DNA of 64,000 bases from Ancrocorticia populi (GCF_003123745.1 NZ_QETB01000001.1:868001-932000), one strand, 5' to 3'. Positions 47,149-56,033 are shown, counted from the stretch's first letter. The notes: generated by a model from the sequence alone, not told the origin. Numbers and translations are program-made.

Positions 47149-48440
47149 GCGTCAAGACTCCAGCAATGGGTGTGACTCTCTCCGAGCACAGCGATGTGAC
47201 CGCCAAGATGAGCTGGAAGATGCCCATCACATATTTGGTTGCCACGCTGATTTCTCTCTTCTTCGCGCTCCGTGCCGAGGGTGAAGCGGTCTTCCGTTGG
47301 AACCTCAACCGCAAAGATCGGTTCCAGCTTCCGGATTGGACCGTGGATTCAAACATGCTGTGCTGGGTGGCCACCGCCATCTGCGCACTGATCTTCGTGT
47401 ACTCACTGGTTCGGGCTCTTTCACGCAAGAAGTCCGGCGTGATTCCAGCCGTCGTAGCCGGCCTTGCCGTTGTGTTCGCACTGCTTGCTTGGCAGGGCGG
47501 CGGATCCGCTGGTTTCATTACCGTGACCGCCACGCTGGCATCGGCTCTGGCGTTGTCCACCCCGCTGATCTTCGGATCGCTTTCGGGCGTGGTGGCCGAA
47601 CGCGTAGGAATCGTCAACATCTCGATTGAAGGTCAGCTCCTGACCGGTGCGTTTGCCGGCGTTGTGGTGGCTTCGGCTTCCGGCTCAGTGTGGGCTGGTC
47701 TCATCGCTGCGCCGATCGCTGGCGCCCTCATGGGCGCACTACTTGCTCTATTCGCTGTTCAATACAACGTGGATCAGATCATCGTCGGTGTTGTGCTCAA
47801 CGTGTTCGCACTGGGCCTGACAACCTTCTTCTTCTCATCGGTGCTCTCCGATAAGCCAGAACTGAATTCCTCAAGCATGAATCTTCAGAACATCAAGATC
47901 CCGCTGCTTGCGGATATACCGATCATTGGGCCGGTTTTCTTCAATCAGACCGTGCTGACGTATTTCATGTACCTCGTGATCATTGTTCTGACGATCTTCC
48001 TATTCCGCTCGCGCTGGGGCCTGCGCATGCGTGCGTGCGGCGAGCATCCTCATGCCGCCGCATCCGTGGGCATCAATGTTCGGCGGACCCGGGTGCTCAA
48101 CACGCTGCTCTCCGGCGCGCTTGCGGGCCTGGGTGGCGCCTACTTCACCATCGGTGCAAGTATCGGCCACTCGTTCAACAACAATATGTCCGCCGGTAAC
48201 GGGTACATCGCATTGGCCGCCATGATCCTCGGAAAGTGGCATCCGCTCGGTGCCGTTGGTGCCGCGCTCATGTTCAGCTTCGCAAACTCGGTGGCAATCC
48301 TGCTGCCCAGCCTGAACCTCAACGCACCGTCCAACCTCATCAACATGATCCCGTACGTGGTGACCGTGTTCGCCGTGGCTGGATTCGTGGGTAGGTCGCG
48401 GCCGCCGGCCTCGGAGAACACCCCCTACGTGAAGGCGTGA
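47145..48440 (+). CDS. Nucleoside ABC transporter permease 2
   Basis: A 431-residue second permease. It has an N-terminal extension with three hydrophobic segments (to about residue 120) before the core, in which VGIVNISIEGQLLTGAF and LRMRACGEHPHAAASVGINVRR correspond to the GLFNIG and EA(A)-loop parts of permease 1. SD is GAAGGAGG. It is followed after 1 nt by cdd, tying uptake to catabolism. Confidence 0.9.
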   Translation: MSVKTPAMGVTLSEHSDVTAKMSWKMPITYLVATLISLFFALRAEGEAVFRWNLNRKDRFQLPDWTVDSNMLCWVATAICALIFVYSLVRALSRKKSGVIPAVVAGLAVVFALLAWQGGGSAGFITVTATLASALALSTPLIFGSLSGVVAERVGIVNISIEGQLLTGAFAGVVVASASGSVWAGLIAAPIAGALMGALLALFAVQYNVDQIIVGVVLNVFALGLTTFFFSSVLSDKPELNSSSMNLQNIKIPLLADIPIIGPVFFNQTVLTYFMYLVIIVLTIFLFRSRWGLRMRACGEHPHAAASVGINVRRTRVLNTLLSGALAGLGGAYFTIGASIGHSFNNNMSAGNGYIALAAMILGKWHPLGAVGAALMFSFANSVAILLPSLNLNAPSNLINMIPYVVTVFAVAGFVGRSRPPASENTPYVKA

Positions 48441-48441
48441 T

Positions 48442-48867
48442 ATGGAGATCCAGTGGGAAAAGCTTCATGCCGAAGCCGTAGCCGTGATGAAGCACGCCTA
48501 CGTGCCCTACTCCGGTTATCCCGTTGGGGCCGCTGGCTTGGCCGCTGATGGAACCATCTACACCGGCTGCAACGTAGAAAACTCCAGCTATGGAGTTGGG
48601 CTGTGTGCGGAGTGCGGGATGATTAGTGATTTCGTGAGGGGAGGCGGCGAGCGTCTGGTGGCATTCGCCGCCGTGAACGGAAACGAAGAGCCGGTTGTCC
48701 CGTGTGGGCGCTGCCGTCAGCTACTTTTCGAACATGGAGGAAACGCGCTTGAAGTGGCGATGCCTCGGGGCATCATGCCAATGAGCGAAGTTCTTCCCGA
48801 TGGTTTCGGCCCGGCGGACCTCACCGAGGTACCAACGGCCACATTCAAGGAAGTGGACAATGGTTGA
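48442..48867 (+). CDS. cdd: Cytidine deaminase
   Basis: Deaminates cytidine and deoxycytidine to uridines. The 141 residues match the tetrameric class: YSGYPVGAAG, GCNVENSSYG for substrate binding, the zinc and catalytic Glu site CAEC, and the second zinc motif PCGRCRQLL. Its C-terminal end overlaps deoA by 8 nt. It acts on nucleosides brought in by the transporter encoded just upstream. Confidence 0.95.
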   Translation: MEIQWEKLHAEAVAVMKHAYVPYSGYPVGAAGLAADGTIYTGCNVENSSYGVGLCAECGMISDFVRGGGERLVAFAAVNGNEEPVVPCGRCRQLLFEHGGNALEVAMPRGIMPMSEVLPDGFGPADLTEVPTATFKEVDNG

Positions 48868-50152
48868 ACGATTTGACGCCGTAGATGTCATCCGGACCAA
48901 GCGTGATCGCGGCGTTCTCGCCGATGATCAGATCGATTGGGTGATAGATGCCTACACAAGGGGCGTCGTGGCGGATGAACAGATGGCTGCACTTGCCATG
49001 GCGATTTTCCTCAACGGGATGAATCGTCACGAGATAGCCCGATGGGCGAACGCGATGATTGAATCGGGCGAGCGCATGGACTTCAGTTCGCTTCCGCGCC
49101 CCACAGCCGATAAGCACTCGACCGGGGGAGTGGGGGACAAGATCACGCTGCCACTGGCCCCGTTGGTTGCCGCATTCGGCGTGGCAGTCCCGCAGCTTTC
49201 TGGCCGCGGACTCGGGCACACCGGCGGAACGCTGGACAAGATGGAGTCTATCCCCGGCTGGCAGGCGAATATCTCTAACGAGCAGATGTATCGTCAACTC
49301 GGTAGCGGATCTGGTGCCATTATCTGCGCCGCCGGATCGGGTTTGGCGCCCGCGGATAAGAAGCTCTACGCGCTGCGCGACATCACGTCCACGGTTGAGT
49401 GCATTCCCCTCATCGCCACCTCGATCATGTCCAAGAAGATCGCCGAAGGCACGGGATCACTTGTGTTGGACGTCAAGGTTGGTTCGGGTGCTTTCATGAA
49501 GGACATTGACAATGCCAGGGAGCTCGCGCACACGATGGTTGATCTGGGAACGGATGCCGGCGTGAAGACAGTGGCTCTGTTGTCTGACATGTCGGTTCCA
49601 CTCGGTCTGACAATCGGCAATGCGTTGGAGGTCCGCGAATCCGTGGAGGTACTGGCCGGCGGAGGCCCTGCAGACGTTGTAGAGCTGACTGTTGCACTCG
49701 CGCGTGAGATGCTCGCGGCGGCTGGCCAGCCCGACGCGGATCCCGAGGCGGCCCTGAAGGACGGCCGCGCCATGGATAAGTGGCGTGAGATGGTTCGCGA
49801 ACAGGGCGGCGATCCCGATGCTCCGCTACCCGTGGCAGACCACCAGAAGGACGTCGTGGCTGAGGCCAGCGGCGTTTTGACTGATATGGATGCGCTCAAG
49901 CTGGGCGTGGCCTCGTGGCGACTGGGAGCCGGCCGCGCACGCAAGGAGGACCCGGTTCAGGCTGGAGCGGGTATCGAGTTGTTCGCTCGGCCCGGGGACA
50001 GGGTGGAGAAGGGGCAAAAGCTGCTCACTCTGCACACCGAAACCCCGGAGCGCTTCGAGCGCGCGGAAGAATCGCTTGAGGGAACTCTCACGATCGATCC
50101 AAACGCTCAGCCCTCCACACCCGGGTCCGTAGTACTCGAACGTATCGGATGA
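48860..50152 (+). CDS. deoA: Thymidine (pyrimidine-nucleoside) phosphorylase
   Basis: Splits thymidine, deoxyuridine and possibly uridine into base and (deoxy)ribose-1-P. The 430 residues contain the phosphate loop [10 protein letters not shown], the family signature region [14 protein letters not shown], and a C-terminal domain with [20 protein letters not shown] start at the ATG 48860 (AAGGAAG upstream); an earlier in-frame start at 48800 would add residues unrelated to the family. It lies between cdd and deoC in one run. Confidence 0.95.
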   Translation: MVERFDAVDVIRTKRDRGVLADDQIDWVIDAYTRGVVADEQMAALAMAIFLNGMNRHEIARWANAMIESGERMDFSSLPRPTADKHSTGGVGDKITLPLAPLVAAFGVAVPQLSGRGLGHTGGTLDKMESIPGWQANISNEQMYRQLGSGSGAIICAAGSGLAPADKKLYALRDITSTVECIPLIATSIMSKKIAEGTGSLVLDVKVGSGAFMKDIDNARELAHTMVDLGTDAGVKTVALLSDMSVPLGLTIGNALEVRESVEVLAGGGPADVVELTVALAREMLAAAGQPDADPEAALKDGRAMDKWREMVREQGGDPDAPLPVADHQKDVVAEASGVLTDMDALKLGVASWRLGAGRARKEDPVQAGAGIELFARPGDRVEKGQKLLTLHTETPERFERAEESLEGTLTIDPNAQPSTPGSVVLERIG

Positions 50153-50193
50153 CGGATCGAGGAGCGAGGCTCCTCAGCAAAGAAAGGAAACTC

Positions 50194-50853
50194 ATGGCAT
50201 ACACGAAGGATCAGGTGGCTCACCTGATCGATCACACGTTGCTCAAGCCAGAGGCCACCGAGCAGCAGATCCGCGACCTCGTTGATGAGGCCAAGCGTGT
50301 CGGGACATATTCGATCTGCATTTCGCCGAACCAGTTGCCGCTTCCTGACGGCGTGGAACTTGGCGAGGTCAAGCTCGCCGTTGTGTGCGGCTTCCCGTCT
50401 GGGGCCCACCACAGCGAGATCAAGGCTCGCGAGGCTGCTCTGTCTGTTGAACAGGGTGCGGACGAAGTAGACATGGTTATTAACATCTCGGACGCAGTAC
50501 AGAACCGCTTCGATGCCGTTCAGACGGATATCAAGGCAGTTCGCGACGCGATCCCCGGTGCAGTTCTCAAGGTCATCATCGAGTCCGCGGCGCTCACGGA
50601 CGAACAGATCGTTGCGGTTTGCGAGGCGGCCAAGGCAGCGGGAGCCGATTTCGTTAAGACGTCAACGGGCTTCCATCCAGCAGGCGGTGCCTCGGTACAC
50701 GCGGTTGCTCTCATGAAGCAGACCGTTGGAGATGCCCTCGAGGTCAAGGCCTCGGGTGGTATTCGCGATGGCAAGTTCGCTTCCGAGCTGCTGGATGCTG
50801 GCGCGACTCGTCTCGGGCTCTCCTCCTCGCAGGCGGTGCTAGACACTCTATAA
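50194..50853 (+). CDS. deoC: Deoxyribose-phosphate aldolase
   Basis: Cleaves deoxyribose-5-P to glyceraldehyde-3-P and acetaldehyde. The 219 residues include [10 protein letters not shown] at the N-terminus, the EVDMVINI strand and the Schiff-base K155 in DFVKTSTGF. The start is the ATG at 50194 after AAAGGAAA; an upstream in-frame start at 50149 overlaps deoA and lacks support. Last gene of the nucleoside run; hairpins follow the stop. Confidence 0.96.
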   Translation: MAYTKDQVAHLIDHTLLKPEATEQQIRDLVDEAKRVGTYSICISPNQLPLPDGVELGEVKLAVVCGFPSGAHHSEIKAREAALSVEQGADEVDMVINISDAVQNRFDAVQTDIKAVRDAIPGAVLKVIIESAALTDEQIVAVCEAAKAAGADFVKTSTGFHPAGGASVHAVALMKQTVGDALEVKASGGIRDGKFASELLDAGATRLGLSSSQAVLDTL

Positions 50854-50860
50854 CCTGCAC

Positions 50861-50876
50861 GGGTGAGTGATTCACT
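50861..50876 (+). terminator. Small hairpin after deoC
   Basis: TGAGTGA-T-TCACTC style dyad soon after the deoC stop, next to the larger inverted repeat. The loop is minimal, so DNA-level recognition is also possible. Confidence 0.3.
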
Positions 50877-50881
50877 CGTTT

Positions 50882-50942
50882 GTTTCACCCTTGGATACGG
50901 GCTTTGCTTCATGGAGGCAAGCGCATCGTCCAAGGGTGAAAC
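50882..50942. repeat. Perfect 14-bp inverted repeat with 33-bp spacer
   Basis: GTTTCACCCTTGGA (50882-50895) is exactly complementary to 50929-50942. The spacer has a partial inner stem (GCTTTGCTTC / GAGGCAAGC). It lies after deoC and before the cupin promoter. Its size and the string TTCACC-TTG resemble the inverted repeat at 20641-20712. It may serve as a terminator, but no T-run follows. Confidence 0.8.
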
Positions 50943-50980
50943 CCTTTCTGGGGTAGGATCCCGTGGGACAAAGGTGCGCT

Positions 50981-51009
50981 TTGACCCACACATCATTCAA
51001 GGATATTCA
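50981..51009 (+). promoter_or_regulatory. Promoter of the cupin-methyltransferase operon
   Basis: TTGACC (50981-50986), 17 bp, TATTCA (51004-51009). A leader of roughly 85 nt follows, with AAGGAGG ahead of the ATG at 51100. Confidence 0.5.
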
Positions 51010-51099
51010 GATTTAACACGTAGAACACCGTGATTAAATTGCTCTACGGACGCCGCAGCCCGTAGCCTTCCTGTAAGGGATACCTAACAAGGAGGCATT

Positions 51100-51459
51100 A
51101 TGGCGGCGACGCCCGCAACACCATCAACGCAGTCACAGGTGCACACAGATCTGATCTCGGACCTTCCCATCATCAAGGAGGCAACCACCAGCCGGGTGGT
51201 TGTGAACAACGATGTTTTGAGGTTTGTCCTCTTCTCCTTTGATGCCGGCCAGCTTCTGACGGAGCACGCCAGCCCGAAAGCCGTGATTGTGCAGCTGTTG
51301 ACGGGCAAGCTCGAGTTTACGGTCGCGGGTGAAACGGCGGTTCTGGAGGCCGGAGATATCGTATATTTGGCGCCTGGTGATCGCCACGCTTTGGTGGCGA
51401 TTGAGCCCTCTCATTTGGCCCTCACGATGGTCAATGTGGATGGGGAGGGCGATCAGTGA
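51100..51459 (+). CDS. Small cupin-domain protein
   Basis: A 119-residue single cupin barrel. The first cupin motif region contains H56 (LLTEHASPKAVIVQLLTGKL) and the second has GDIVYLAPGDRHAL with H96. Only these two histidines are clear, so metal binding is plausible but not certain. It overlaps the downstream methyltransferase by 4 nt (GTGA), which suggests that both act on the same process. The biological role is unknown. Confidence 0.82.
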   Translation: MAATPATPSTQSQVHTDLISDLPIIKEATTSRVVVNNDVLRFVLFSFDAGQLLTEHASPKAVIVQLLTGKLEFTVAGETAVLEAGDIVYLAPGDRHALVAIEPSHLALTMVNVDGEGDQ

Positions 51460-52295
51460 CGGCTCACGAGAATCCTGCCCCCGCCGCGAACGTCGTGCCG
51501 CCCGTCCGCGGGCAGCGTTCAGGCCCGGAAGAGCAGAGGCTACAGGGCCACTGGCTGCTGGCAAAGATGGGCAAGCGCGTCCTGCGCCCCGGTGGGATGG
51601 AGATGACTCGCAGAATCCTTGACGCCGCCAAGCCCGGAGCCGGTGATCGTATCGTCGAATTTGGGCCGGGAGTGGGAAAAACGGCGGAAATCTTGCTAGC
51701 GTCGCAGCCAGAGCGTTACTGGGGAGTGGATGTCCGGGACAACGCGGATAGTCCCATGGAGCGAGTGATCGTTGGCCGTGATGGGGCAGAGCTGGTGCAA
51801 GCAGACGCACGGGACACGGGCCTACCCGATGGCGCTGCCACCCTCGTTGTTGGTGAGGCCATGCTGACGATGCAGACGGATCAAGGCAAGCGCGCCATTA
51901 TGGCCGAGGCCTACCGCGTCCTCGCACCCGGCGGCCGATACGCTATCCACGAGATGGGCTTCAAACCGCAGGTAGCCGAGGAGTCTGGAACGGGTGCGCA
52001 AAAGGATCTCTCACAGACGATCAAGGTGGGTGCCAAGCCACTGAAGATCGCGAATTGGGCGGCCATGTTGGAGAGCGTGGGTTTCCGGGTGGAGTACACC
52101 TCGAGCAACAAGATGGCGCTCCTCGAAGTCCGCCGAGTCATTGCCGATGAGGGCATCCTAGGCTTCCTCAGGATTATCACCAATGTTGCTCGCAACCCCG
52201 CGGCTCGCAAAAGGATTCTCGCGATGCGAGCAACCTTCAAGGCCAATCAGGAGTACCTGTGCGCGGTAGGGCTGGTTGCGGTCAAGCCCGAGTAG
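51456..52295 (+). CDS. Class I SAM-dependent methyltransferase
   Basis: A 279-residue methyltransferase. SAM-binding motif I is VEFGPGVGKT (about 67-76) and post-I is YWGVDVRDN; motif III/IV region reads LPDGAATLVVGEAMLT and ALAPGG-type RVLAPGGRYAIHEMG. The N-terminal HWLLAKMGKRVLRPGG stretch looks specific to its subgroup. The substrate is unknown. GTG start overlapping the cupin gene. It converges on the mutase gene; the gap between holds a repeat copy. Confidence 0.82.
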   Translation: MTAHENPAPAANVVPPVRGQRSGPEEQRLQGHWLLAKMGKRVLRPGGMEMTRRILDAAKPGAGDRIVEFGPGVGKTAEILLASQPERYWGVDVRDNADSPMERVIVGRDGAELVQADARDTGLPDGAATLVVGEAMLTMQTDQGKRAIMAEAYRVLAPGGRYAIHEMGFKPQVAEESGTGAQKDLSQTIKVGAKPLKIANWAAMLESVGFRVEYTSSNKMALLEVRRVIADEGILGFLRIITNVARNPAARKRILAMRATFKANQEYLCAVGLVAVKPE

Positions 52296-52305
52296 ACCCA
52301 CCTTC

Positions 52306-52389
52306 CCGGGTTTGCGTCAGATCTCTAGTTTTGAGTGGTTGGCAGGTGGGGAGGTTTCGTCGTCGTCGGAAGAATAACTGCGACGAAAC
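52306..52389 (-). repeat. Dispersed repeat, split inverted copy
   Basis: Read on the minus strand it has GACGACGACGAAACC (around 52354-52369), then about 30 bp, then TCTGACGCAAACCCGGGAAG (52303-52322). Both parts of the family are present in swapped order. GTTTCGTCG (52355-52363) also pairs with CGACGAAAC (52381-52389) as a hairpin. It lies between convergent genes. Confidence 0.65.
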
Positions 52390-52415
52390 GATCCAACTCG
52401 CCCTAAAAACCATTC

Positions 52416-54092
52416 CTAGAGAACCAGCGCGGCTGAAACGTCCTCCTTGAACTGCTCCAAACGCGCGGCGGCCTCGGCCTTGGTGGCCTGCAGATCGCTG
52501 CCCGCGGGTAGGTAGACCTCCAAGTAGCACTTGACCTTGGGTTCGGTGCCGGAGGGGCGGATGATTACGCGGTCGTGCGCATCGGTGAACCAAGCGATAC
52601 CGTCAGTGGCGGGCAGTGCGTCTGAGCCCTCGCTGAGATCCCATACACGCGCCACCGGCGAACCGGCAAGGGTAGTGGGCGGCGTGGTGCGGACCTTTGC
52701 CATGGTAGCGGGAATGATCGAGAGATCGTCCACGCGCACGGTCACGGGACCGGACAGATACACTCCGTGCTTGGTGTAGAGCCGGTCCAGCTCTCCCAGA
52801 AGATCCGACCCTTGATCGCGCAGCTTCGAGGCCAGCACGGCCAAAAGAATTCCAGCGGAAAGGCCATCCTTATCGCGAACGGCGCCGGGATTAACGCAGA
52901 AGCCGATGGCCTCTTCGTACCCGTAGGCGATGTGTGGCGTGCGAGCGATCCACTTAAAGCCGGTGAGTGTGGCCTGATAGGCGAGCCCGTGGCTTGTGGC
53001 GATTTGCTCGAGCATCCGAGAGGAGACGATTGAGGAAGCGAAAGTAGGGGTGCCCGGCTCCAAGACTGCGCCCCCGGCCAGATACTCTCCCAGAAGCGAG
53101 CCAATCTCATCTCCGGAAAGCTGGCGCCACGTCCCGTGCTCGGGCACGGCAGCAGAGCAGCGATCGGCGTCTGGATCGGAGGCAATCACAATATCCGCAT
53201 CGACGGAGGCGGCGAGTTCCTTCGCCAAATCCAACGCTCCCAACTCCTCAGGGTTAGGGAATGGCACGGTGGGGAAGTCGGGATCTGGGGTGCACTGTTC
53301 GGCCACTTCGATGACGTTTTCGAACCCTGCTTCGCTGAAGATTCGGCGCATGATCGGCGTACCAACCCCGTGCATGGCCGTGTAGACGATCTTCAGGTCG
53401 CGTGAATACATGGCCGGGACCAGAGCGGCAGTTTCGCTGACGTAGGAGTCAATGACATCCTCGCCGATGGCGCCGTACGTGTCCGCCAGCGGGATGTCTC
53501 CGGCCGCAGGGGCGGCGGCAATCAGCGCCGCGATATCCGCATCGGCGGGTGGCACAAGCTGAACGCCTTGACCGAACTGATCGGCGCAGCGCCCGCCCAG
53601 ATACACTTTGTAGCCGTTGTCGCGTGCGGGGTTATGGGAGGCGGTCACCATAACACCAGCGTCCGCGCCCAAGTGCTGCACGGCGTAGGCGAGCAGCGGG
53701 GTGGGGAGCTCACGCGGCATGATGAGGGCACGGATACCGGCGGCGGCTGCGATCGCGGCGGTGTCCTCAGCGAACTCGCGGGAGTGATAGCGCGCATCGT
53801 TGCCAATCACGAGCAGGGCATCGTCCCCCACCTTTTCCAGCAGGTACCTCACCAGCCCGGCGGCGGCCCGGCGCACCACGGCGCGGTTCATGCGGTTCGG
53901 CCCTGCGGCCATCGCCCCGCGCAACCCAGCGGTACCGAACTGGAGCGTACCCGCGAAGCGATCTGACAGTTCGGCGGCGGCGTCCGGATCGCCGTTCTCT
54001 GCGCGCTCCAACAGTGCCGTGAGTTCACCGCGATCGGCTTCTGACGGATCGTTTGCGATCCAGTCCTGGACCTCAGTTAGGTTGTAACTCAT
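52416..54092 (-). CDS. Phosphohexomutase / phosphopentomutase (alpha-D-phosphohexomutase family)
   Basis: A 558-residue four-domain mutase. The phosphorylated serine is S152 in TASHNP, the Mg2+ loop is DPDADR, the sugar loop is EEAIGFCV, and the C-terminal phosphate loop is RPSGTEPK. Length and the N-terminal FGTAGLRG match the group of bacterial PGM/PMM proteins that includes PGM2-like phosphopentomutases. It overlaps punA by 4 nt, so conversion of ribose-1-P (from PunA) and deoxyribose-1-P (from DeoA) to the 5-phosphates is the likely role; glucose- or mannose-phosphate activity is not excluded. Confidence 0.88.
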   Translation of the reverse strand: MSYNLTEVQDWIANDPSEADRGELTALLERAENGDPDAAAELSDRFAGTLQFGTAGLRGAMAAGPNRMNRAVVRRAAAGLVRYLLEKVGDDALLVIGNDARYHSREFAEDTAAIAAAAGIRALIMPRELPTPLLAYAVQHLGADAGVMVTASHNPARDNGYKVYLGGRCADQFGQGVQLVPPADADIAALIAAAPAAGDIPLADTYGAIGEDVIDSYVSETAALVPAMYSRDLKIVYTAMHGVGTPIMRRIFSEAGFENVIEVAEQCTPDPDFPTVPFPNPEELGALDLAKELAASVDADIVIASDPDADRCSAAVPEHGTWRQLSGDEIGSLLGEYLAGGAVLEPGTPTFASSIVSSRMLEQIATSHGLAYQATLTGFKWIARTPHIAYGYEEAIGFCVNPGAVRDKDGLSAGILLAVLASKLRDQGSDLLGELDRLYTKHGVYLSGPVTVRVDDLSIIPATMAKVRTTPPTTLAGSPVARVWDLSEGSDALPATDGIAWFTDAHDRVIIRPSGTEPKVKCYLEVYLPAGSDLQATKAEAAARLEQFKEDVSAALVL

Positions 54093-54907
54093 GCGTTCTC
54101 CTGATCGATTCGTGAAATGACGTCCGCAAGTAGGCGGGAAATTCGCGGGCCCGCAGCCCGCCCGGCCTCAAGCACTTCGGCGTGATTGAGCTCCCCGGGG
54201 GCGAACCCGGCGGCGTGGTTGGTGACCAACGAAATCCCGAGAACCTCCATGCCAGCCTCGCGGGCGGCGATGGTCTCTAGCGCCGTGGACATGCCCACGA
54301 GGTCCGCTCCGAGAGTCCGTGCCATCTGGACCTCGGCGGGTGTTTCATAGTGCGGGCCGGGGAACTGTGCGTACACGCCCTCAGGTAGATCGGGATCTAC
54401 CTCTAGGGCGATGCTGCGCAGGCGCGGGGAGTAGGCATCCGTGAGATCCACGAAGTGTGCGCCTTGGATCGGTGAGGTGAAGGTGAGGTTGAGGTGATCG
54501 CGAATTAGCACGGCCGTACCCGGGCCCCATTCGCCCACGGTGCTGCCGCATCCGTTGGTGAGCACGGCGATCTTGGCACCCGCGGCGGCGGCCGTGCGGA
54601 TGCCGTGGGCTACGGCGGCCACGCCCTTGCCTTCGTAGTAGTGGGTCCGCGCGCCCAGCACGAGCGCGTGATGGCCGCTCGCCAGGTTGATGGACGTGAG
54701 CGAACCAGAATGCCCGGCAACGCCCGAGACAGAGAATCCGGGGATTTCAGGTGCGGGAATTGTAGCAACGGGTTCTCCAATGAGCTCCGCGGCCCCACCC
54801 CAGCCAGAACCAAGAACAAGGGCAATGTCGTGGTGTTCAACCCCTGTTCGTTGAGCGATTACCTGAGCTGCCTCGTGAGCGAGCTGTTCAGAATCTGTTG
54901 TTGTCAT
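54089..54907 (-). CDS. punA: Purine-nucleoside phosphorylase
   Basis: Phosphorolyses inosine, guanosine and deoxy forms. The 272 residues match the trimeric class: GSGWGG phosphate loop, GARTHYYEGK, VLTNGCGS, the purine-site region GPHYETPAEVQM, GMSTALETIAAREAGMEVLGIS and TNHAAG. It is the first gene of a punA-mutase operon and supplies ribose-1-P to the overlapping mutase. The start has no Shine-Dalgarno but a TACCAT hexamer 6 nt upstream. Confidence 0.95.
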   Translation of the reverse strand: MTTTDSEQLAHEAAQVIAQRTGVEHHDIALVLGSGWGGAAELIGEPVATIPAPEIPGFSVSGVAGHSGSLTSINLASGHHALVLGARTHYYEGKGVAAVAHGIRTAAAAGAKIAVLTNGCGSTVGEWGPGTAVLIRDHLNLTFTSPIQGAHFVDLTDAYSPRLRSIALEVDPDLPEGVYAQFPGPHYETPAEVQMARTLGADLVGMSTALETIAAREAGMEVLGISLVTNHAAGFAPGELNHAEVLEAGRAAGPRISRLLADVISRIDQENA

Positions 54908-54913
54908 AGAGCA

Positions 54914-54919
54914 ATGGTA
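54914..54919 (-). promoter_or_regulatory. -10 hexamer of punA (leaderless)
   Basis: TACCAT on the minus strand, then 6 nt to the ATG at 54907. The whole divergent gap to dapE is only 34 bp. Confidence 0.5.
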
Positions 54920-54929
54920 GCTTGCTTAG

Positions 54930-54935
54930 TAGCAT
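54930..54935 (+). promoter_or_regulatory. -10 hexamer of dapE (leaderless)
   Basis: TAGCAT, then GGTTCC, then ATG at 54942. The mrp start has nearly the same arrangement (TAGCAT-GGAACC-ATG). The -35 for each direction must lie in or near the opposite gene. Confidence 0.5.
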
Positions 54936-54941
54936 GGTTCC

Positions 54942-56033
54942 ATGACGATTTCTGAGTTGGCTGCGCGCCTCGTAGATATTCCTTCCGTTTCGGGCAACGA
55001 GCGCGAAATCGCGGACTTTGTTGAGGCGCGCCTGCGCGCGAATCCGGCGCTGGACGTGACTCGAGATGGGGACGCGGTTGTTGCGCGCACCCACCTCGGG
55101 GCCGCCTCGCGCGTGATTCTGGCCGGTCACCTTGACACCGTTCCGATCGCTGGAAACGTCCCCAGTAGCTTTTTTGACAGCGACGAATCACATCCCCACC
55201 TCTTCGGCCGCGGATCTGTAGACATGAAGTCAGGGTGTGCCGTGTTCCTTGCACTGGCCGAGGAGCTGACACATCCGCGTCTCGATGTCACGTGGGTGTT
55301 TTACGACCACGAGGAGGTTGCAGCCGAGCTGTCAGGGTTGGGGCGCCTGGCAGCGGACCACCCGGAGTGGCTTACCGGCGATCTTGCTGTGCTGGGCGAG
55401 CCAACCAACGCCCGGATCGAAGGCGGATGCAACGGCACGATGCGATTGAACCTTACCGCTACGGGTCAGGCCGCACATTCGGCCCGCCCGTGGATGGGGA
55501 CGAACGCGGTGCACGCGCTCGCCGAACCGCTGAGGAGGCTTGCCGAGTGGGAACCGCAAGTTCATAGGGTTGGAGGGCTCGACTTCACTGAATCATTGCT
55601 GGCAGTAGGTATCTCAGGTGGAGGAGCGCGTAACTCAGTTCCTGACGAGGCCACCCTCATCGTTAATTTTCGATTCGCCCCCGATCGTAGCGAAGCTGCC
55701 GCCGAAGCATACGTGCGCGATCTGTTCGCGGATCTGCCGCTTGCCATCGAGGTGACCGATTCAGCGGCGGCCGCAGCTCCGGGTATGGATCACCCCGAGT
55801 TTGCCCGGCTTGCGGGGCTGCTGTCTGAGCGCGGTGCGGGCGATCCGGTGGCCAAGCTGGGGTGGACGGACGTTGCACGGTTTTCCGCGCTGGGCGTCCC
55901 CTCGATCAATTGCGGGCCGGGCGATCCGCTTCTCGCGCACCGGGCCGATGAGGCTTGTCCGGTGGAGCAGATGGACGCTATGCACGAAATATTTACCCAA
56001 TGGCTACAAGCCAGTGAGAAGATGGCATCATGA
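54942..56033 (+). CDS. dapE: Succinyl-diaminopimelate desuccinylase
   Basis: M20 metallopeptidase-family enzyme of lysine and meso-DAP synthesis, 363 residues. Visible parts are the first zinc site LAGHLDTVPIAGN with catalytic Asp, the bridging Asp in GRGSVDMKSG, the EE-type site in DHEEVAAELSG, EPTNARIEGGCNGTMR, and the dimerisation domain (about 175-285). This is the actinobacterial DapE form. Stop overlaps the LOG-family gene (ATGA). Divergent from punA. Confidence 0.9.
   Translation: MTISELAARLVDIPSVSGNEREIADFVEARLRANPALDVTRDGDAVVARTHLGAASRVILAGHLDTVPIAGNVPSSFFDSDESHPHLFGRGSVDMKSGCAVFLALAEELTHPRLDVTWVFYDHEEVAAELSGLGRLAADHPEWLTGDLAVLGEPTNARIEGGCNGTMRLNLTATGQAAHSARPWMGTNAVHALAEPLRRLAEWEPQVHRVGGLDFTESLLAVGISGGGARNSVPDEATLIVNFRFAPDRSEAAAEAYVRDLFADLPLAIEVTDSAAAAAPGMDHPEFARLAGLLSERGAGDPVAKLGWTDVARFSALGVPSINCGPGDPLLAHRADEACPVEQMDAMHEIFTQWLQASEKMAS

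Noticed and set aside
52416-54092. ManB role for the mutase with ManC at 41959
   Set aside because: Not excluded, but the 4-nt overlap with punA and the nearby deoA/deoC make pentose phosphates the more likely substrates.
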